Assembly (NCBI RefSeq): GCF_949987535.1
Contig: NC_080067.1
Coordinates: 65,720,128 to 65,784,127 of the forward strand
From: Balaenoptera acutorostrata
Lineage: Eukaryota; Chordata; Mammalia; Artiodactyla; Balaenopteridae
Length of the DNA: 64,000 nt
Direction: 5' to 3'
The translations under genes and the position numbers were made by a program. This document shows, one piece after another, positions 1-11,199 of this stretch (position 1 is its first letter; each line of letters begins with the position of its first letter). Under the pieces are notes generated by a model. It did no database searches. It was not told the DNA's origin and saw only the letters and a list, made by a program, of their open reading frames with translations.

Positions 1-2149
1 ATTTCAACTTCAATGGCATTAATGGCCCTGTGAAAGCAGGACACTTTATCTTAGTCTATTATTCCCAATGTTTGTGCATAGCTTTGAGATGTTTTGTCAG
101 AATTATTTACCCTGTCACGTCCAACTAAATGAAAGAACAGTGGGATTGTAGAAAGTACTCATAAGATGAGGTAAAAAGTATCGAAAATATAGTAGAGGTC
201 ATCAAATAATCGGAAGTGGGCAGAAAGTGGTGATCATTGCATGTGAACATGGATGAATCTTTGTCCAAATGAATCATTCTAAAGGATAAACAGTGAATGA
301 CTTAAAGAACAGTACCTGTGTAAGTTACAATAATTAGAGAGAAAATAATTATGTGGGGGTGTGTGTGTGTGGAATTTTTGAGGAGGTGCCTAGGTAGTAG
401 GTTTCAAACCATTCCAAACAATAAGCAGTTGTTAAGTATGTATCCCAATACATTTGTATTTATTTATTTTACATAACATACAAATACAACTATCATTAGC
501 TAAGGTCTCAGAGAAAAATACACTTAAGGCAAGATTATTTATTAATAACAATGAATGCAAATTCAGATTTCAAAAATCCTTCTTGATGATAATTTCTTTT
601 TCTGGAGAAGGAAAATGTCTTGTTAGATCTGATAAGATCATCATTAATTTTTTCTTTGTAATGTGGTCAACAAAGAGCTTATACTAGTAGTAGGAGAAGT
701 ATCTTCTCTGCCATTTCCTTGTTGTTTACATGTACTTACATAATTAATATTCTTTTTGATCCACAGCTTATTTACAGAAAAACTTTAAAAACCACATGTC
801 CATTTTGAGAGCTTTAACTTAAACCAGAATATATAGTCTAGAAATGCACTGAACTGGGTATACACTGTAGCAAATTGTAGTGTGCCAGACAGGAAGAAAG
901 AGAGAGGGTACCACTGCTAATTTCTCCATACTGTGGACTGTTTCCTCTTCCTTTAGGACATCCAGATCAAGTACAGATGTAAGTGTCAAATTTTATATTA
1001 AATACTAGTAAATATTAATTCCTTTTGATTTTTAAGATAAAAATATTTGTTAATAAAAGTTCTAATAATTTCTTCCTGTACCTCAATGGGTAACCTTCTG
1101 CACTCTAAGAGGTATGCATATCTCATTTGGAGACCCTAGACTTAGAAGATCAACATCAATGTCACACATCTATCAACTTGATATTAACTCTAAAAAGGGC
1201 TAAGTTTGTTCAAGAAATTAAAGGCCATGGTGGTGATAAAGCCTTTGGTAAGCCTTTATTCCAAAGGTTCAAAGCTTGTTTTAATTTGTGTAACATCAAA
1301 GTATTTGGATACTGAATTATAAAGCTACTATGGGATTTTTTTATAACAGAAACTAGGAGAGATGACACTTGCCTTAATATATTTTGATATATTTAGATCT
1401 AAAAATATTTCAGATAGCAAGAATCAAGGAAGAAAAGTATATGACAGATTTTAAAGTGTTGAAGGACAGATTTAATCTCCTACTTGGAGGAAATTCATTA
1501 TAACTTCCACATCTAGTAATATTGCCAGCTAGAGATCCTGGCTGACTGTCCTGTTAAACTGAATAAATGCTGTACAAAATATATTTAAAATATTTTTAAA
1601 GGTGCTGATGAGCTAGTAAGAAGATAAAGATTCCTGAGAGGTCAAATACTAAGTGAAAGTAGAAACTCAGAGGGGCAAGCTGAACATCCTGAAGCTATTT
1701 GAATCTCAGTGACTTTGAGTTTCAATTTTCATACTGTGGACAGGAGGCAAAACATAGGACCTAGTCAAAGAGAGGAATTTAATTAGGAGACCTCTGACAT
1801 AAAGCTAAAACCTCAAAGGGTTATAGCTTCAGATTAAGAGTAAAAATATAAAAACCTGAATTCCCTGGAAGAAGTAAGGAAAATGACTTCTTTCAAGTCT
1901 TGGTGATGAGAAGAGGAGAAAAAATAATCTCCTGAGTATCCTCAGCTACTAGTGAGTCCTCACCTAGGTTTGGAGTCCAAAAATGTACTATCTGGGTGGG
2001 CTGAAAAGTCTTAAAGCCAATAATTTGGTGTAAAGAGGTACGAGGTAAGCCATGCGCATGTGTTTAGGACATGCAAATGTTTGGAAAACCCACCTAAACT
2101 CAGACCCAAATAATTCCCATAGATTGAACTTCCCATAAACATGACCTCA
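1..2149. other. Unassigned AT-rich single-copy DNA
   Basis: I recognise no gene and no confident repeat here. The sequence is AT-rich with short open frames only (77 and 62 codons at most). There is a short (GT)n at about 358-371 and a small inverted pair CCTTTGG/CCAAAGG at 1242-1248 and 1261-1267. The part from about 1650 onward has the purine-rich feel of an L1 5' region and could be the upstream end of the old L1/HAL1 that follows, but I could not fix a boundary. Confidence 0.5.
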
Positions 2150-2345
2150 TAGTCAAAAATCAAATACTACGTATGAAAACAAGATATCAAGAAGAGGCAA
2201 CAGAATCAGACCTGCAAAAGCTTCAGATTCAATTGGAAATGTCTGACACAAATGTAAAATAAATATGTTTATGTATTTAAACTAATAAAGGAAGAGAATA
2301 TAGTTAGGAGTAAAGAGCAAGAAACAAACATTTCCAAACAGCGAT

Positions 2346-2643
2346 GTTTTTTTTTTGTTTTTTTTTTTTAATTTATTTATGGCTGCGTTGGGTCTTCGTT
2401 TCTGTGCGAGGGCTTTCTCTATGTGCAGCAAGCGGGGGCCACTCCTCATCGCGGTGCGTGGGCCCCTCACTATCGTGGCCTCTCTTGTTGCAGAGCACAG
2501 GCTGCAGACGCGCAGGCTCAGTAGTTGTGGCTCACGGGCCCAGTTGCTCCGTGGCATGTGGGATCCTCCCAGACCAGGGCTCGAACCCGCGTGCCCTGCA
2601 TTGGCAGGCAGACTCTCAACCACTGCGCCACCAGGGAAGCCCC
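2346..2643 (-). mobile_element. CHR-type tRNA-derived SINE (full length)
   Basis: The element reads in antisense: a poly-T/AATTTATTTAT start (the A-tail of the other strand), then the body, ending in CACTGCGCCACCAGGGAAGC, the reverse complement of the SINE head with its pol III A-box; the B-box complement is GGGCTCGAACC. A 12-bp target-site duplication CCAAACAGCGAT flanks it exactly (2334-2345 and 2644-2655). It landed inside the old L1/HAL1. Open frames on both strands here are conceptual SINE translations only. Confidence 0.95.
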
Positions 2644-3260
2644 CCAAACAGCGATTTTAAAAGAGCAGGATATAATAATTGAAATTAGAAACTCAATGGA
2701 TGGAATTAAGAGCAGATTACACATAGCTGAAAAGTGAATAATGAATTGGAAGACAGATCCAATGAAATCATGTAGGATGCAGCACAGAGAGCTGCAACAG
2801 TCGTGAGAAGTTAAGAAACCTGTAGGTAGCGTTTCAGAAGAGAGGAGAGAGAGAATGTGTGGATGAGGCAATACATGAAAAATTGATGGCTGAAATTATG
2901 AGAAACATGTTTCTTAGATATGAGAAGCCCAGAGAATCCTAAAAATAATAATTAAAAAGTAATTAATATCTAGACCAATCTTAGTGAAATCGCAGAACAA
3001 CAAAGACAAAAAAAAAAGTATCTTAATGGTAGCTGGAGACAAGGAAGGGTTACCTATAAAGGCATGAAAATTAGACTGTCAGCCAACTTCTCAGCAGCAA
3101 CAATGGAAGCCAGAAAACGGTGGGCTGATGCTGTCTAGGTGTTGAGAAAAGTTGGAGTTTTATTCCTTATGAAAATATTCTCCAGAAACAAGCATGAAAA
3201 AAGTAATTTTCAGACAAATATACATATTGAGTGAGTTTGCCATCTAAAGAATATACCTCA

Positions 3261-3550
3261 GGGCTTCCCTGGTGGCGCAGTGGTTGAGAATCTGCCTGCT
3301 AATGCAGGAGACACGGGTTCGAGCCCTGGTCTGGGAGGATCCCACATGCCGCGGAGCGGCTGGGCCCATGAGCCACAACTACTGAGCCTGCGCTTCTGGA
3401 GCCTGTGCCCCGCGACGGGAGGGGCCGCGATAGTGAAAGGCCCGCGCACCGCGATGAAGAGCGGTCCCCGCACCGCGATGAAGAGTGGCCCCCACTTGCC
3501 GCAACTGGAGAAAGCCCTCGCACGAACCAAAGACCCAGCACAGCCAAAAA

Positions 3551-3589
<39 letters not shown>

Positions 3590-3625
3590 AATTAAAAAAA
3601 AAAAAATCTGAGAAAAAAAAAAAAA
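3261..3625 (+). mobile_element. CHR-type tRNA-derived SINE with internal 24-bp tandem duplication
   Basis: The head GGGCTTCCCTGGTGGCGCAG starts at 3261, the B-box GGTTCGAGCCC lies near 3317, and the tail is (AAAT)n followed by poly-A. The target-site duplication AAAGAATATACCTCA is exact over 15 bp (3246-3260 and 3626-3640). Unlike the other copies it holds a 24-bp block twice in tandem (3446-3469 and 3470-3493, starting GCACCGCGATGAAGAG), which keeps the reading frame of the spurious ORF as eight repeated residues. It is inserted in the same old L1/HAL1 as the SINE 600 bp upstream. Confidence 0.95.
3549..3590 (+). repeat. (AAAT)n microsatellite in SINE tail
   Basis: About ten AAAT units form part of the A-rich tail of the SINE. 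Such tails expand easily and make a likely length polymorphism. Confidence 0.9.
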
Positions 3626-4973
3626 AAAGAATATACCTCAGCCAGGAGGAAAGTGATCCCATGGGGGAAGTTTCAGATGCAATAAGGAAGAATTTTTTTA
3701 AGTGGCAAATAGTAAGTAAATTTAAGCAAACATTGACTGTATAAAACAATAACAACCAATTTATGAGGTTAAAAAGCAGAAGTAAAATATAGGACAATAA
3801 GAGCATATAATTTGGAAAGTTGTTATTGGAGTTAAAGTTCTATGGTTTACACAGTTATATAGTTTAAGAGAAGTATATAACTATATGGTTATAGAGCTTA
3901 AGAGAAGGATACAGTTATTAACTGTAGGCTTTGATAAACTAAAAATGCATGTTTAAATTACTAGGATAATCACAGAAAGAATAGAAATAAAATATACATC
4001 TAAATTAGAAGAGGGAAAAATGGAAAGAGAAAAATGCTTAACCTAAAAAAGTCAAGAAGGGAGAAACAAAAAGGAAAATAGAAAGGCAAATAGAAAGCAC
4101 CAATACTATGGAAGAAATAAATCCAAATATATTAAAAATATGAATGAAACATGCCAATTTAAAGATTGTTAGATTGGATTTTTTTTTAAACCCCAGCTGT
4201 ATGATGTTTATGAGACCCTTAAAAAGCATAGGGATGTAGAACAGCTGAAAGCAAAGGGATTCAAAATGAAACTCCCTGCAAACTCCCTACCTAAAGTAAG
4301 TAGGCAAAATACAGCAAAATCCAGCCAAATGAACTTTAAGGCAATTTAAGATTGAGGACAACTTCATTATGCTAAAATGTTCAATTAACCAGGAAAATAT
4401 AATACTTTTAAATTTGTCTATCTATAATACTACAGCCTCAAAATACGTGAAGTAAAATTGATAAAACTGCAAGAATAAATGCACCATCATAGTTGGAGAA
4501 ACAATGCACTGTTCTACATAATAGATCAGACAGACAAAAATTAGGTAAGGCTATAGAAGATAAAAACAGTGTAAATAACAAGCTGTCCCCAATGGAAATA
4601 CTATACAGAACATGACACCCAACAAATGGGAAATGCATGGTCTTTTCAATCACTTACACTCATACTACCTAAGGAAACATCTTAGAGAGACTCTTGAAAC
4701 AGGAGACATGTACAAGAATGCTTATAGTAGCATAATTTTTAATGGTAAACAACACAACAACAATAAAATAAACGCAACTGTACACTAAGAGAAGATATTG
4801 GATAATACATTGTGGAATATTCATATAGGAGAATATTATATAGCAATTAAAATAGATGGTCTGTAACATGAATTTAGAAATGTAATAAGCTAAAACCTAA
4901 TGAGCCAAAAAAATGTAATATGAATCCATTTATTTAAAGTATAAGAACTTGCAAAACTAAGTAATATATTATT

Positions 4974-5295
4974 GGGACTTCCCTGGTGGCTCAGTGGATA
5001 AGAATCCACCTGCCAATGCAGGGGGCACGGGTTTGGTCCCTGGTCCAGGAAGATCCCACATGCCGCAAAGCAACTAAGCCTGCGCCACAGCTACTGAGCT
5101 TGAGGGCCACAACTACTAAAGCCCAAGTGCCTAGAGCCTGTGCCCTGCAACAAGAGAAGACACCACAAGGAGAAGCCCGCGCACTGCAACGAAGAGTAGC
5201 CCCAGCTTGCCACAGCTAGAGAAAGCCCGTGCGCGGCAATGAAGACCCAGTGCAGCCAAAAATAAATAAAATTAAATCTTAAAAAAATAATAATA
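4974..5295 (+). mobile_element. Older CHR-type tRNA-derived SINE
   Basis: The head GGGACTTCCCTGGTGGCTCA starts at about 4974. The body contains two copies of the GCCACAGCTACTGAG / GCCACAACTACTAAAG unit, and the 3' end is CAGCCAAAAATAAATAAA. It is more diverged from the common form than the neighbouring copies, and the target-site duplication is not clear because both flanks are TAATA-rich (about 4962-4973 and 5287-5300). It probably sits in the 3' part of the old L1. Confidence 0.88.
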
Positions 5296-5714
5296 ATTTA
5301 TTACTTAGGACTACAAAATATGAGGGAAAGGTTTAAAGACACACAGGAGTTATAAATGCATAATTCAGTAGGGTTTACTCCTGAGTGGGGAGGAGAGAAA
5401 AGTGTGCCTAGATTATGCTGGTGGGTACACAGACGCTCAGTCTACTGATATTCTTTTACTTCACACTCCATGCACATGTGTAATTAAGGCAACAAGTGCA
5501 ATGGAGCCTGTAAGCTTCTACCAGGCTTGGTTAAGCTGGAGTTTTTAAAAAATGGATTTCACTCACAGGTCTTATGACCTGCTTGGAAATAGAGTTGCTT
5601 CCAAACTATGTTGAATTCAGCAGCCTTTAAATATAGAATGACCATCAGGTTACTTCTTTGGCATCTCCACAGTCTCAAGATCTCCAGACTTCCTAAGAAC
5701 TGATGCACTCTGGG

Positions 5715-5960
5715 GTCAAAAACCCCGAATAATTCAAGTCCCAGCTCTAAGACTAACCGGTTAGTGTTATGTTGGTAGAAGGCACTTTACATAAAGAAGA
5801 TCTATTAAATCCTACAGTGATCCTATTCTGAGATAGCTCTATTAAGCCCATTTTACAGATGAGAAAACTGAGACAGGGAAACTGAGACTCTTGACCACTA
5901 TCCATAGCTGTCAAATTGTAGAACTTAAACTCCTGCCAAGTTCTGTCTGACTCCAGCCAC
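5715..5960 (-). mobile_element. MIR-family SINE relic
   Basis: The antisense MIR landmark TTTTACAGATGAGAAAACTG lies at about 5850, with a degraded 'GAACTTAAACTCCTGCCAAG' end followed by 'TCTGACTCCA'. It is diverged and truncated; boundaries are approximate. Confidence 0.65.
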
Positions 5961-6570
5961 ACTTTTCCCCACATCACTCTATGCCCTCTTAGCCCCCTGA
6001 GCCTTTGCTCTTTCGGTTAATATCTTCCCTCTGTACCTCTTAGTAGCTTTCCACATATAAAGGGTTTTATGAATGCAGTCCGGAGCAAGAAATTGGGTGG
6101 AGGGGAAATTCACTGTTCCTGATGGAGACGGGCTGCCGCACACACCCATCTGTTGTTTACTGAGGCTGAGAATGCTGAACGGTTCCCAGCAAGCAGTGTC
6201 TGCCTCCTGCATTTTGCCTCTTTGGAAGATGTTTCTTGTCCTGCCCCTCACCACCCACTCGCTTCTGTCTGCTTTCTCTTTTGCTGGCCCTTTTCCCATA
6301 GCAGTTAATGTTTGCCCTGCAAGTGCCAGAGCATTCATCCTTTCTTCCTTGAATGATGTGCCCATTTGCATATCATGCAAACAGCCCAGCTGCTGGAGTC
6401 CCAGTTTGAGTAAATAACGGTCACAGTGTTTATACTGATTCCTCCTGGGGCCTTCTGGAACCTGCTGCACAACTCCAGGGAGAAAATTGTTTAGTTGGTA
6501 TCTCTGCTTAGATCTTCTGACATCATGAATGAACACTTGTGCTAAAAACGTACACATAACCCTCTCCATG
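5961..6570. other. Single-copy block with paired octamer (POU-type) motifs
   Basis: I recognise no repeat. The block has the longest non-SINE open frame in the window (196 codons, 6569 to 5979, minus strand) and a 114-codon frame on the other strand (6073-6417). Neither shows a domain or composition I recognise, and one frame of this length is expected by chance in 64 kb. At 6364-6382 a perfect octamer ATTTGCAT is followed three bases later by the near-complement ATGCAAAC, an arrangement seen in POU-factor sites. It may be regulatory; nothing in the sequence proves it. Confidence 0.35.
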
Positions 6571-7790
6571 TAAATATGTGCTTTAGAGTCTAATGGCTGA
6601 GGGAGGTTTGTAGATGGAGAGACATGCTCACTGTTATTTTTGTCTGGTCTAATTCCACTTATTAATCTTTAGGGTTTGAATATGCTTTCTAAGTACACAT
6701 CCACTTAACAACAATTCAATGAATAACTCAAGAATTTAACATATTTCCATAAACATTTATTGTTTTCAAATGTAATCAATTACACCCTTATAAATCTAAT
6801 ATATCAGTTTTATAACATCTTAAGTAGAAAAATGGCAATGAATAAAGAACTGATCCATAAAGTTACACTGAAACAGACTCTAAAGATTCTAACGCTGATT
6901 TATTTTTTCTTCATTTTCTCTATTCTTATTCTTTTCATTGTTTTTTAAAAAATATTTTTTCCTTATTTCTTCTTAAGAATACAATTTACACATCAAACAC
7001 AGAGTCAGAGTTACCTTTTCTGGACCAGCTGAGGCTGCAGATTTTCCAGGGAACACACCCCCTTGAGTAGTTACACTTTGTCCATTACAACACAACTACT
7101 CAATTTATTGGTTCTGAACCAATCAGATAGATTTTGGTTTTTGTGACCCCAATCAGCACTCCCTAAATGATGTTTGTTTTGAGATTCTTATTTTTGTAAT
7201 ATTTTGCAGTTTTTTCATGTGCCAATTAAGGTTTAGAGTTTCTTAGTATTCACCTATATATGAGTACGTGAATATTTCTATACTATTTCAGGTCACGTGT
7301 ACTCTTTTAAAAATAATTCATTTAATAAGCTTCTAAAAATCTGATCATTAGTCATTTAGGGTCAGCCTAGGTGGAGCCCTGATCAAAAATAGTCAACGGT
7401 CGGATTGTGGCAGCTGCTAAATTCCTGGAAAGCTTAATGAAAATATCTAATTATTTTACACTTCAATGTTCTGGTTTATGTAAATGCCTTTGTACCAGAG
7501 TGATTTTACCAGCAACTGTTTTGAATGTCAAGACTTGAAATGTAGGAATTACAGGTAGAAAAAGTTAAGTTATATCATAAATCTATATGATATTTATTCT
7601 AGCTAATTCAACTCTTTATTTAATGCTTACTGTGTCTCTCTTCTAGGCCCCGTGGAGGACATAAGTGAGTCAGATTGGCCACCTACATACAGCATGCAGC
7701 CAACCTAACACCTCTGAGAAACATTCTAACATGGTACACATGTGAGCTGACGAACCCACATGCACAAGAACAGTACCATTTTTGTTTGTT
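6571..7790. other. Unassigned AT-rich DNA
   Basis: There is no recognisable gene or repeat. A pair of CCAAT-like boxes (GAACCAATCAG near 7115 and CCCAATCAGC near 7150) stands in AT-rich surroundings without a CpG island or initiator. 'TCTCTCTTCTAG' at about 7635 resembles a 3' splice site, but no open frame of note follows. Confidence 0.4.
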
Positions 7791-9125
7791 TGTTTTTTAC
7801 AACAGTTTCTGATGTCACTCTAATGTTGGTACGTCCTCCTTGCTCATCCTTTCCATCTAAACTCATTGTCGTGAGCTTCTCATCAAGTCTAATGGCTTTA
7901 CACACTACCCATATGCTGGCGGCTCCCAAACTTATCTCTTCCATCTTAACCACTCTCCTGATTCCAGACCTGTGTGTTCAAATGTCTGACTGAAGTTTCC
8001 ACTCAGATGGTTAACGGGCATCTCACACCAAACTTGTACACGGAAGTCCCACTCATCACTTGTAAACTGCCTCCTCTTGTAGATTTCATCTCAGCTAATA
8101 GCAACCCTGTTCTGGCAGCTGAAGACAAGAACTGCGGTGTCATTCTTGACACCTCTCTTTTTCTCCCATCCCATATCTGATCTGTCAGCAAATTCTTTTG
8201 GCCTCATCTTCACTAGATCCAACACTTATCCACTTCTCACGACCTCCACTTCCACAATCTTATACAAATTACCGTCATCTCTCACCTAGTTTTATTGCAA
8301 ATAATCTTCTGACTAGTTTCTCTTCTTCTGCCATCCCCCTTCACCTCTTGATCTCCCTTCTGCCTATCCCCCATGTCCCTCAAGTCTATTCTCAAAGCAA
8401 AAATGTGTAATTGTTTCAGTATAAATCAAATCCTGTTACTCCTCCACTCGAAATTTTACAACCCCTCCACTAAAAATCCTGCAGTGGCTTCCCATTTCTT
8501 TCAGAGTGAAAACCAAAACATCATTCTGATGGCCTAGAAAACTGCGCCCCCAGCCCCTACCTTTCTGACCTCATCTCACTCTGCCATACTGGCCTGGCAA
8601 TTCTTTGAATATCCCAGGCGCCATCCTGCCCCAGGACCTTTGCTCTTCCTCCGGTCTCTTCTGGAAAGGTTCATCCCCCAGATAGCGGCATTGCTAGCTC
8701 CTTTCCTTCAGGTGTTTATTCGAAAGTCAATTTCTCAGTGGATCTCCCCTGGAAACCCCTAACTAGAATTTCAGCCCCCACTTTTCATAGTCTTCTTCCT
8801 TGCTTAATTTTTTTTCTCCTTAGCACTTATTACTAATATCTTAAATATTTTACTTATTTATCTTGTTTACAATCCGTCTCCCTCACTAGAATATAGCCTC
8901 TAGGAAGACAGTGATTTTAGTTTGTTTTGTTCACTGCTTTATTTTCATTACCTTGTACAGTATCTGGCAATAGTTGGTACTCGATAAATATATATGGATA
9001 TGTATGCATTTTTTATGGCAGTATAATTGACATACAACATTATATTAGTCTCAGGTGTACAACAATTTGATATTTGTATATATTGCAAAATGATGGTACT
9101 CAATAAATATTTGTCAAAGGAAAGA
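7791..9125 (+). mobile_element. L2 LINE, 3' part of ORF2 and 3' UTR
   Basis: This long stretch follows the L2 3' end in the correct order: CT-rich coding relic (from about 7810), 'GTCATTCTTGACACCTCTCT' near 8138, 'ATCCTGCAGTGGCTTCCCAT' near 8477, 'CCAGGACCTTTGCTC' near 8631, 'CACTAGAATATAGCCTCTAG' near 8884, and the L2 tail 'GGTACTCAATAAATATTTGT' near 9094. Several short open frames are fragments of the dead reverse-transcriptase frame. A small L1 piece interrupts the tail (8991-9093). Confidence 0.85.
8991..9093. mobile_element. L1 fragment inserted in the L2 tail
   Basis: The sequence 'ATAATTGACATACAACATTA' near 9023 and 'CTCAGGTGTACAACAA' near 9050 are typical of an old L1 non-coding 3' segment. 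The L2 tail sequence GGTACTCGATAAATA (8976-8990) recurs as GGTACTCAATAAATA (9094-9108), which makes a 15-bp target-site duplication with one G/A difference, so insertion into an existing L2 is well supported. I could not assign the orientation. Confidence 0.75.
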
Positions 9126-10410
9126 ATGAATGAATAGTGAATGAATAATTGATCACATTCTTATTGTCATATTGGTGACTGCAACTACTTAAAAGTGGGT
9201 CTTCCTCTCATTAACTGGTTGCGTGAAGCAACGTATCTCATTAACCCTCATTCTATTTTATTCTTCTGGGTGTCACCTCATCTTGACTTTTCCTTGACCG
9301 TAGAGTCCTATCTCCAGCAATCAGCCAGATGATGGTGAGGGACTAGTCTCTAGGGCAGTCAGTTCAGGGCGGGTCCAACCATTCCTTCCTGTTCCATCTG
9401 AGGAAGCGGAGGGAAGGAACGGGAGCTACAGGCACGTGGCTCAGTATCAGGCAGCAACTCAGGCACCTCGCTGTTGTTCCAAAGGCAAGATTGATGTTTC
9501 TGTTGTCCTAGATTTTAGCAGATACACCTGAATCTCATTTGTTTCAGTCATGCACTCTTAGGCATAGCCAGTGAGAGTTTTTCAGGTTATTCCATTAATC
9601 TTGTCCTGAATTCCTTGTAACTTATTAATTTTAAGAAAAGGGGAGGGTCCTTCTGAGGAAGGAGAGGTGCTTTAAAATATCATAGCTACCTTTTAGGAAT
9701 CTGCCCTAAAGAAATAATGACTGAAGATCCATGGGTAGAGAAATTAATCGCAATTATAGTTATCATACTGAAAATTAAAAAGCTACTTGTTTATAATAGG
9801 CAAATGTTAAGTGGAAGCTTTTATAGAATTAAAATGCAATTTTTGCAGAACTTTTTGTGACAGAGTGTTTAGAAGATTTCTTGAAATTTGTTTTATCTTC
9901 CTGGGAGTGATAAGGAAAAGAGAGCACATCTTAAATGGTTTATGAACCGCAAATATCTTGAGAAAAAAAGCCAAAATAATAGCCTTAAACTGGCTAGGAA
10001 GACCTCACCATGAGAATGGTTTGGTTCCCAGTCTTACTAAATATTGTCTTTCCATACAAGGTAGCAGTTGATTCATTAATAAGATCTCAACTTGGAAGAA
10101 AAAGTTCTTAGACATGAAGGAGCCAATACAGAGTAAGCCCCATTTCTAATGTACGGATCAGAGGGGAGGGTGGCAGTAACCCTACAGGTTAGTGCTCATA
10201 GAACTTATTGTCCAAATTGGGACACTATTAGTGAGTGAAAGAAGGCATTATATTATTAATAACATGTGCCAGAACAACAGGTATAGACTGGGAGTGAACA
10301 GGCAAACTGGCACATATGGCCACCTTCTGACCTAAGGAGACTGATTTTGCTCACGGAACCCTGGAAAGTCTCTGGAATGTGGTTTCCCGGGACATAAATA
10401 ACTAGCAGGA
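9126..10410. other. Mostly unassigned DNA with a possible L1 fragment
   Basis: A degraded L1-like stretch lies at about 9685-9830 ('GGAATCTGCCCTAAAGAAAT', then 'TTTATAATAGGCAAA'), matching the spacing of old L1 ORF2 3' ends. The remainder shows no gene, tRNA or repeat I can name. Confidence 0.4.
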
Positions 10411-10411
10411 C

Positions 10412-10720
10412 AGGAATAAAGACACAGATGCAGAGAATGGACTTGAGGACACGGGGAGGGGGAAGGGTAAGCTGGGATGAAGTGAGAGAGTGGCATGGAC
10501 ATATATACACTACCAAATGTAAAATAGATAGCTCGTGGGAAGCAGCCACAGAGCACAGGGAGATCAGCTCGGTGCTTTGTGACCACCTAGAGGGGTGGGA
10601 TGGGGAGGGTGGGAGGGAGATGCAAGAGGGAGGAGATATGGGGATATATGTATATGTATAGCTGATTCACTTTGTTATAAAGCAGAAACTAACACACTTT
10701 AAAAAAAAACAAAAAAAAAC
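10412..10720 (+). mobile_element. Cetartiodactyl L1, 5'-truncated 3' UTR with poly-A
   Basis: Landmarks in order are GAGAATGGACTTGAGGACAC near 10433, a G-rich block 'GGGTGGGATGGGGAGGGTGG' near 10593, 'GCTGATTCACTTTGTTATAA' near 10661, and 'GCAGAAACTAACACACTTT' followed by poly-A. This is the L1 3' UTR of the lineage that was recently active in whales and ruminants, and it is little decayed compared with the old L1 pieces elsewhere. No ORF2 sequence is present. The G-rich block is a usual L1 3' UTR feature. Confidence 0.85.
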
Positions 10721-10964
10721 CTAACATTATCCCTAGCCCATCCAACCTCATGAGGAGTGTCTGGATTACATTCCCTTTGAGTCCAGGGCTAGGATATTCA
10801 GGAGAGTTGGGTCACCAGAACTACTTTCTTGCTTGTTCAGTGCACTCAATTTTCCTTTTGTATAGGATTTCTGTTTGATCTACCTGGCTGAGAGGGTTGG
10901 GAGAATTAGGTTAAACTGCTTTCCTCTGTTCAGAAATCACTTGAATACCTGAGGATGTACCTAT

Positions 10965-11155
10965 GAAATTAGTGTTCCTCAAACTTGTCTGAACATAAAA
11001 ACCATGTAGCAGGGAGTAGCTGTTAAAAATACCAATTCGGGGGCCCTACCTCAGACTTAGTGAATTGGTTCTCGTATAGAGAATTCTGAAAGATCTGTAT
11101 TTTAAATAAGCTCTTCAGGTTATTCTATTCGATAGGCAAGTTTGAGAAATGCTAT
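10965..11155 (+). mobile_element. MER5A-like hAT-Charlie DNA transposon relic
   Basis: Terminal-repeat-like ends GTTCCTCAAACTTGTCTGAA (start) and AAGTTTGAGAAATGCT (end) face each other about 180 bp apart. The inside has 'GGGGGCCCTACCTCAGA' and 'GAATTCTGAAAGATCTGTAT', which follow the MER5A order. The element is non-autonomous and diverged. Confidence 0.75.
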
Positions 11156-11199
11156 TTGCATAATGTTAAGTTTTAAGCAGTAGTATGGAGAGTATATTC

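Larger units (their letters stand above)
2150..5520 (+). mobile_element. Ancient L1/HAL1-like LINE, decayed, interrupted by three SINEs
   Basis: Read in order, the segments follow an old mammalian L1: a leader with 'AAAGCTTCAGATTCAATTGG' near 2218; ORF1-like DNA around 2655-3240 (landmarks 'AGCAACAATGGAAGCCAGAA' near 3094 and 'TTTTCAGACAAATA' near 3207); the ORF1-ORF2 junction around 3640-4250 ('GACTGTATAAAACAATAACA' near 3734, 'AGATTGTTAGATTGGATT' near 4162); an endonuclease-like start around 4430-4640 ('CCTCAAAATACGTGAAG' near 4436); then directly L1 3'-end sequence ('GGAGACATGTACAAGAATGC' near 4702). The reverse-transcriptase centre appears to be missing, as in HAL1 or an internally deleted L1. 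Many stops make it non-functional. SINEs sit at 2346-2643, 3261-3625 and about 4974-5295. The 5' and 3' limits are uncertain. Confidence 0.7.

Noticed and set aside
2282..2871. Several overlapping open frames (up to 121 codons) on both strands
   Set aside because: They translate a CHR-type SINE and its flanks; the same peptides recur at 3.3, 13.7, 21.0 and 35.5 kb, which proves repeat origin.
3261..3340. tRNA gene (A- and B-box present)
   Set aside because: The boxes belong to a tRNA-derived SINE head; there is no cloverleaf with acceptor stem, and the same sequence recurs throughout the window.
3258..3806. 182-codon minus-strand frame
   Set aside because: It runs through the SINE, its (AAAT)n tail and L1 sequence; the hydrophobic N-terminal part is AT-rich tail translation.
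5979..6569. 196-codon minus-strand frame, longest outside SINEs
   Set aside because: With uniform codons about 0.5 such frames are expected by chance in 64 kb over six frames. I see no domain, and a second frame is open on the other strand.
7620..7660. 3' splice site and exon
   Set aside because: The pyrimidine tract plus AG is not followed by an open frame with a donor that I could recognise.
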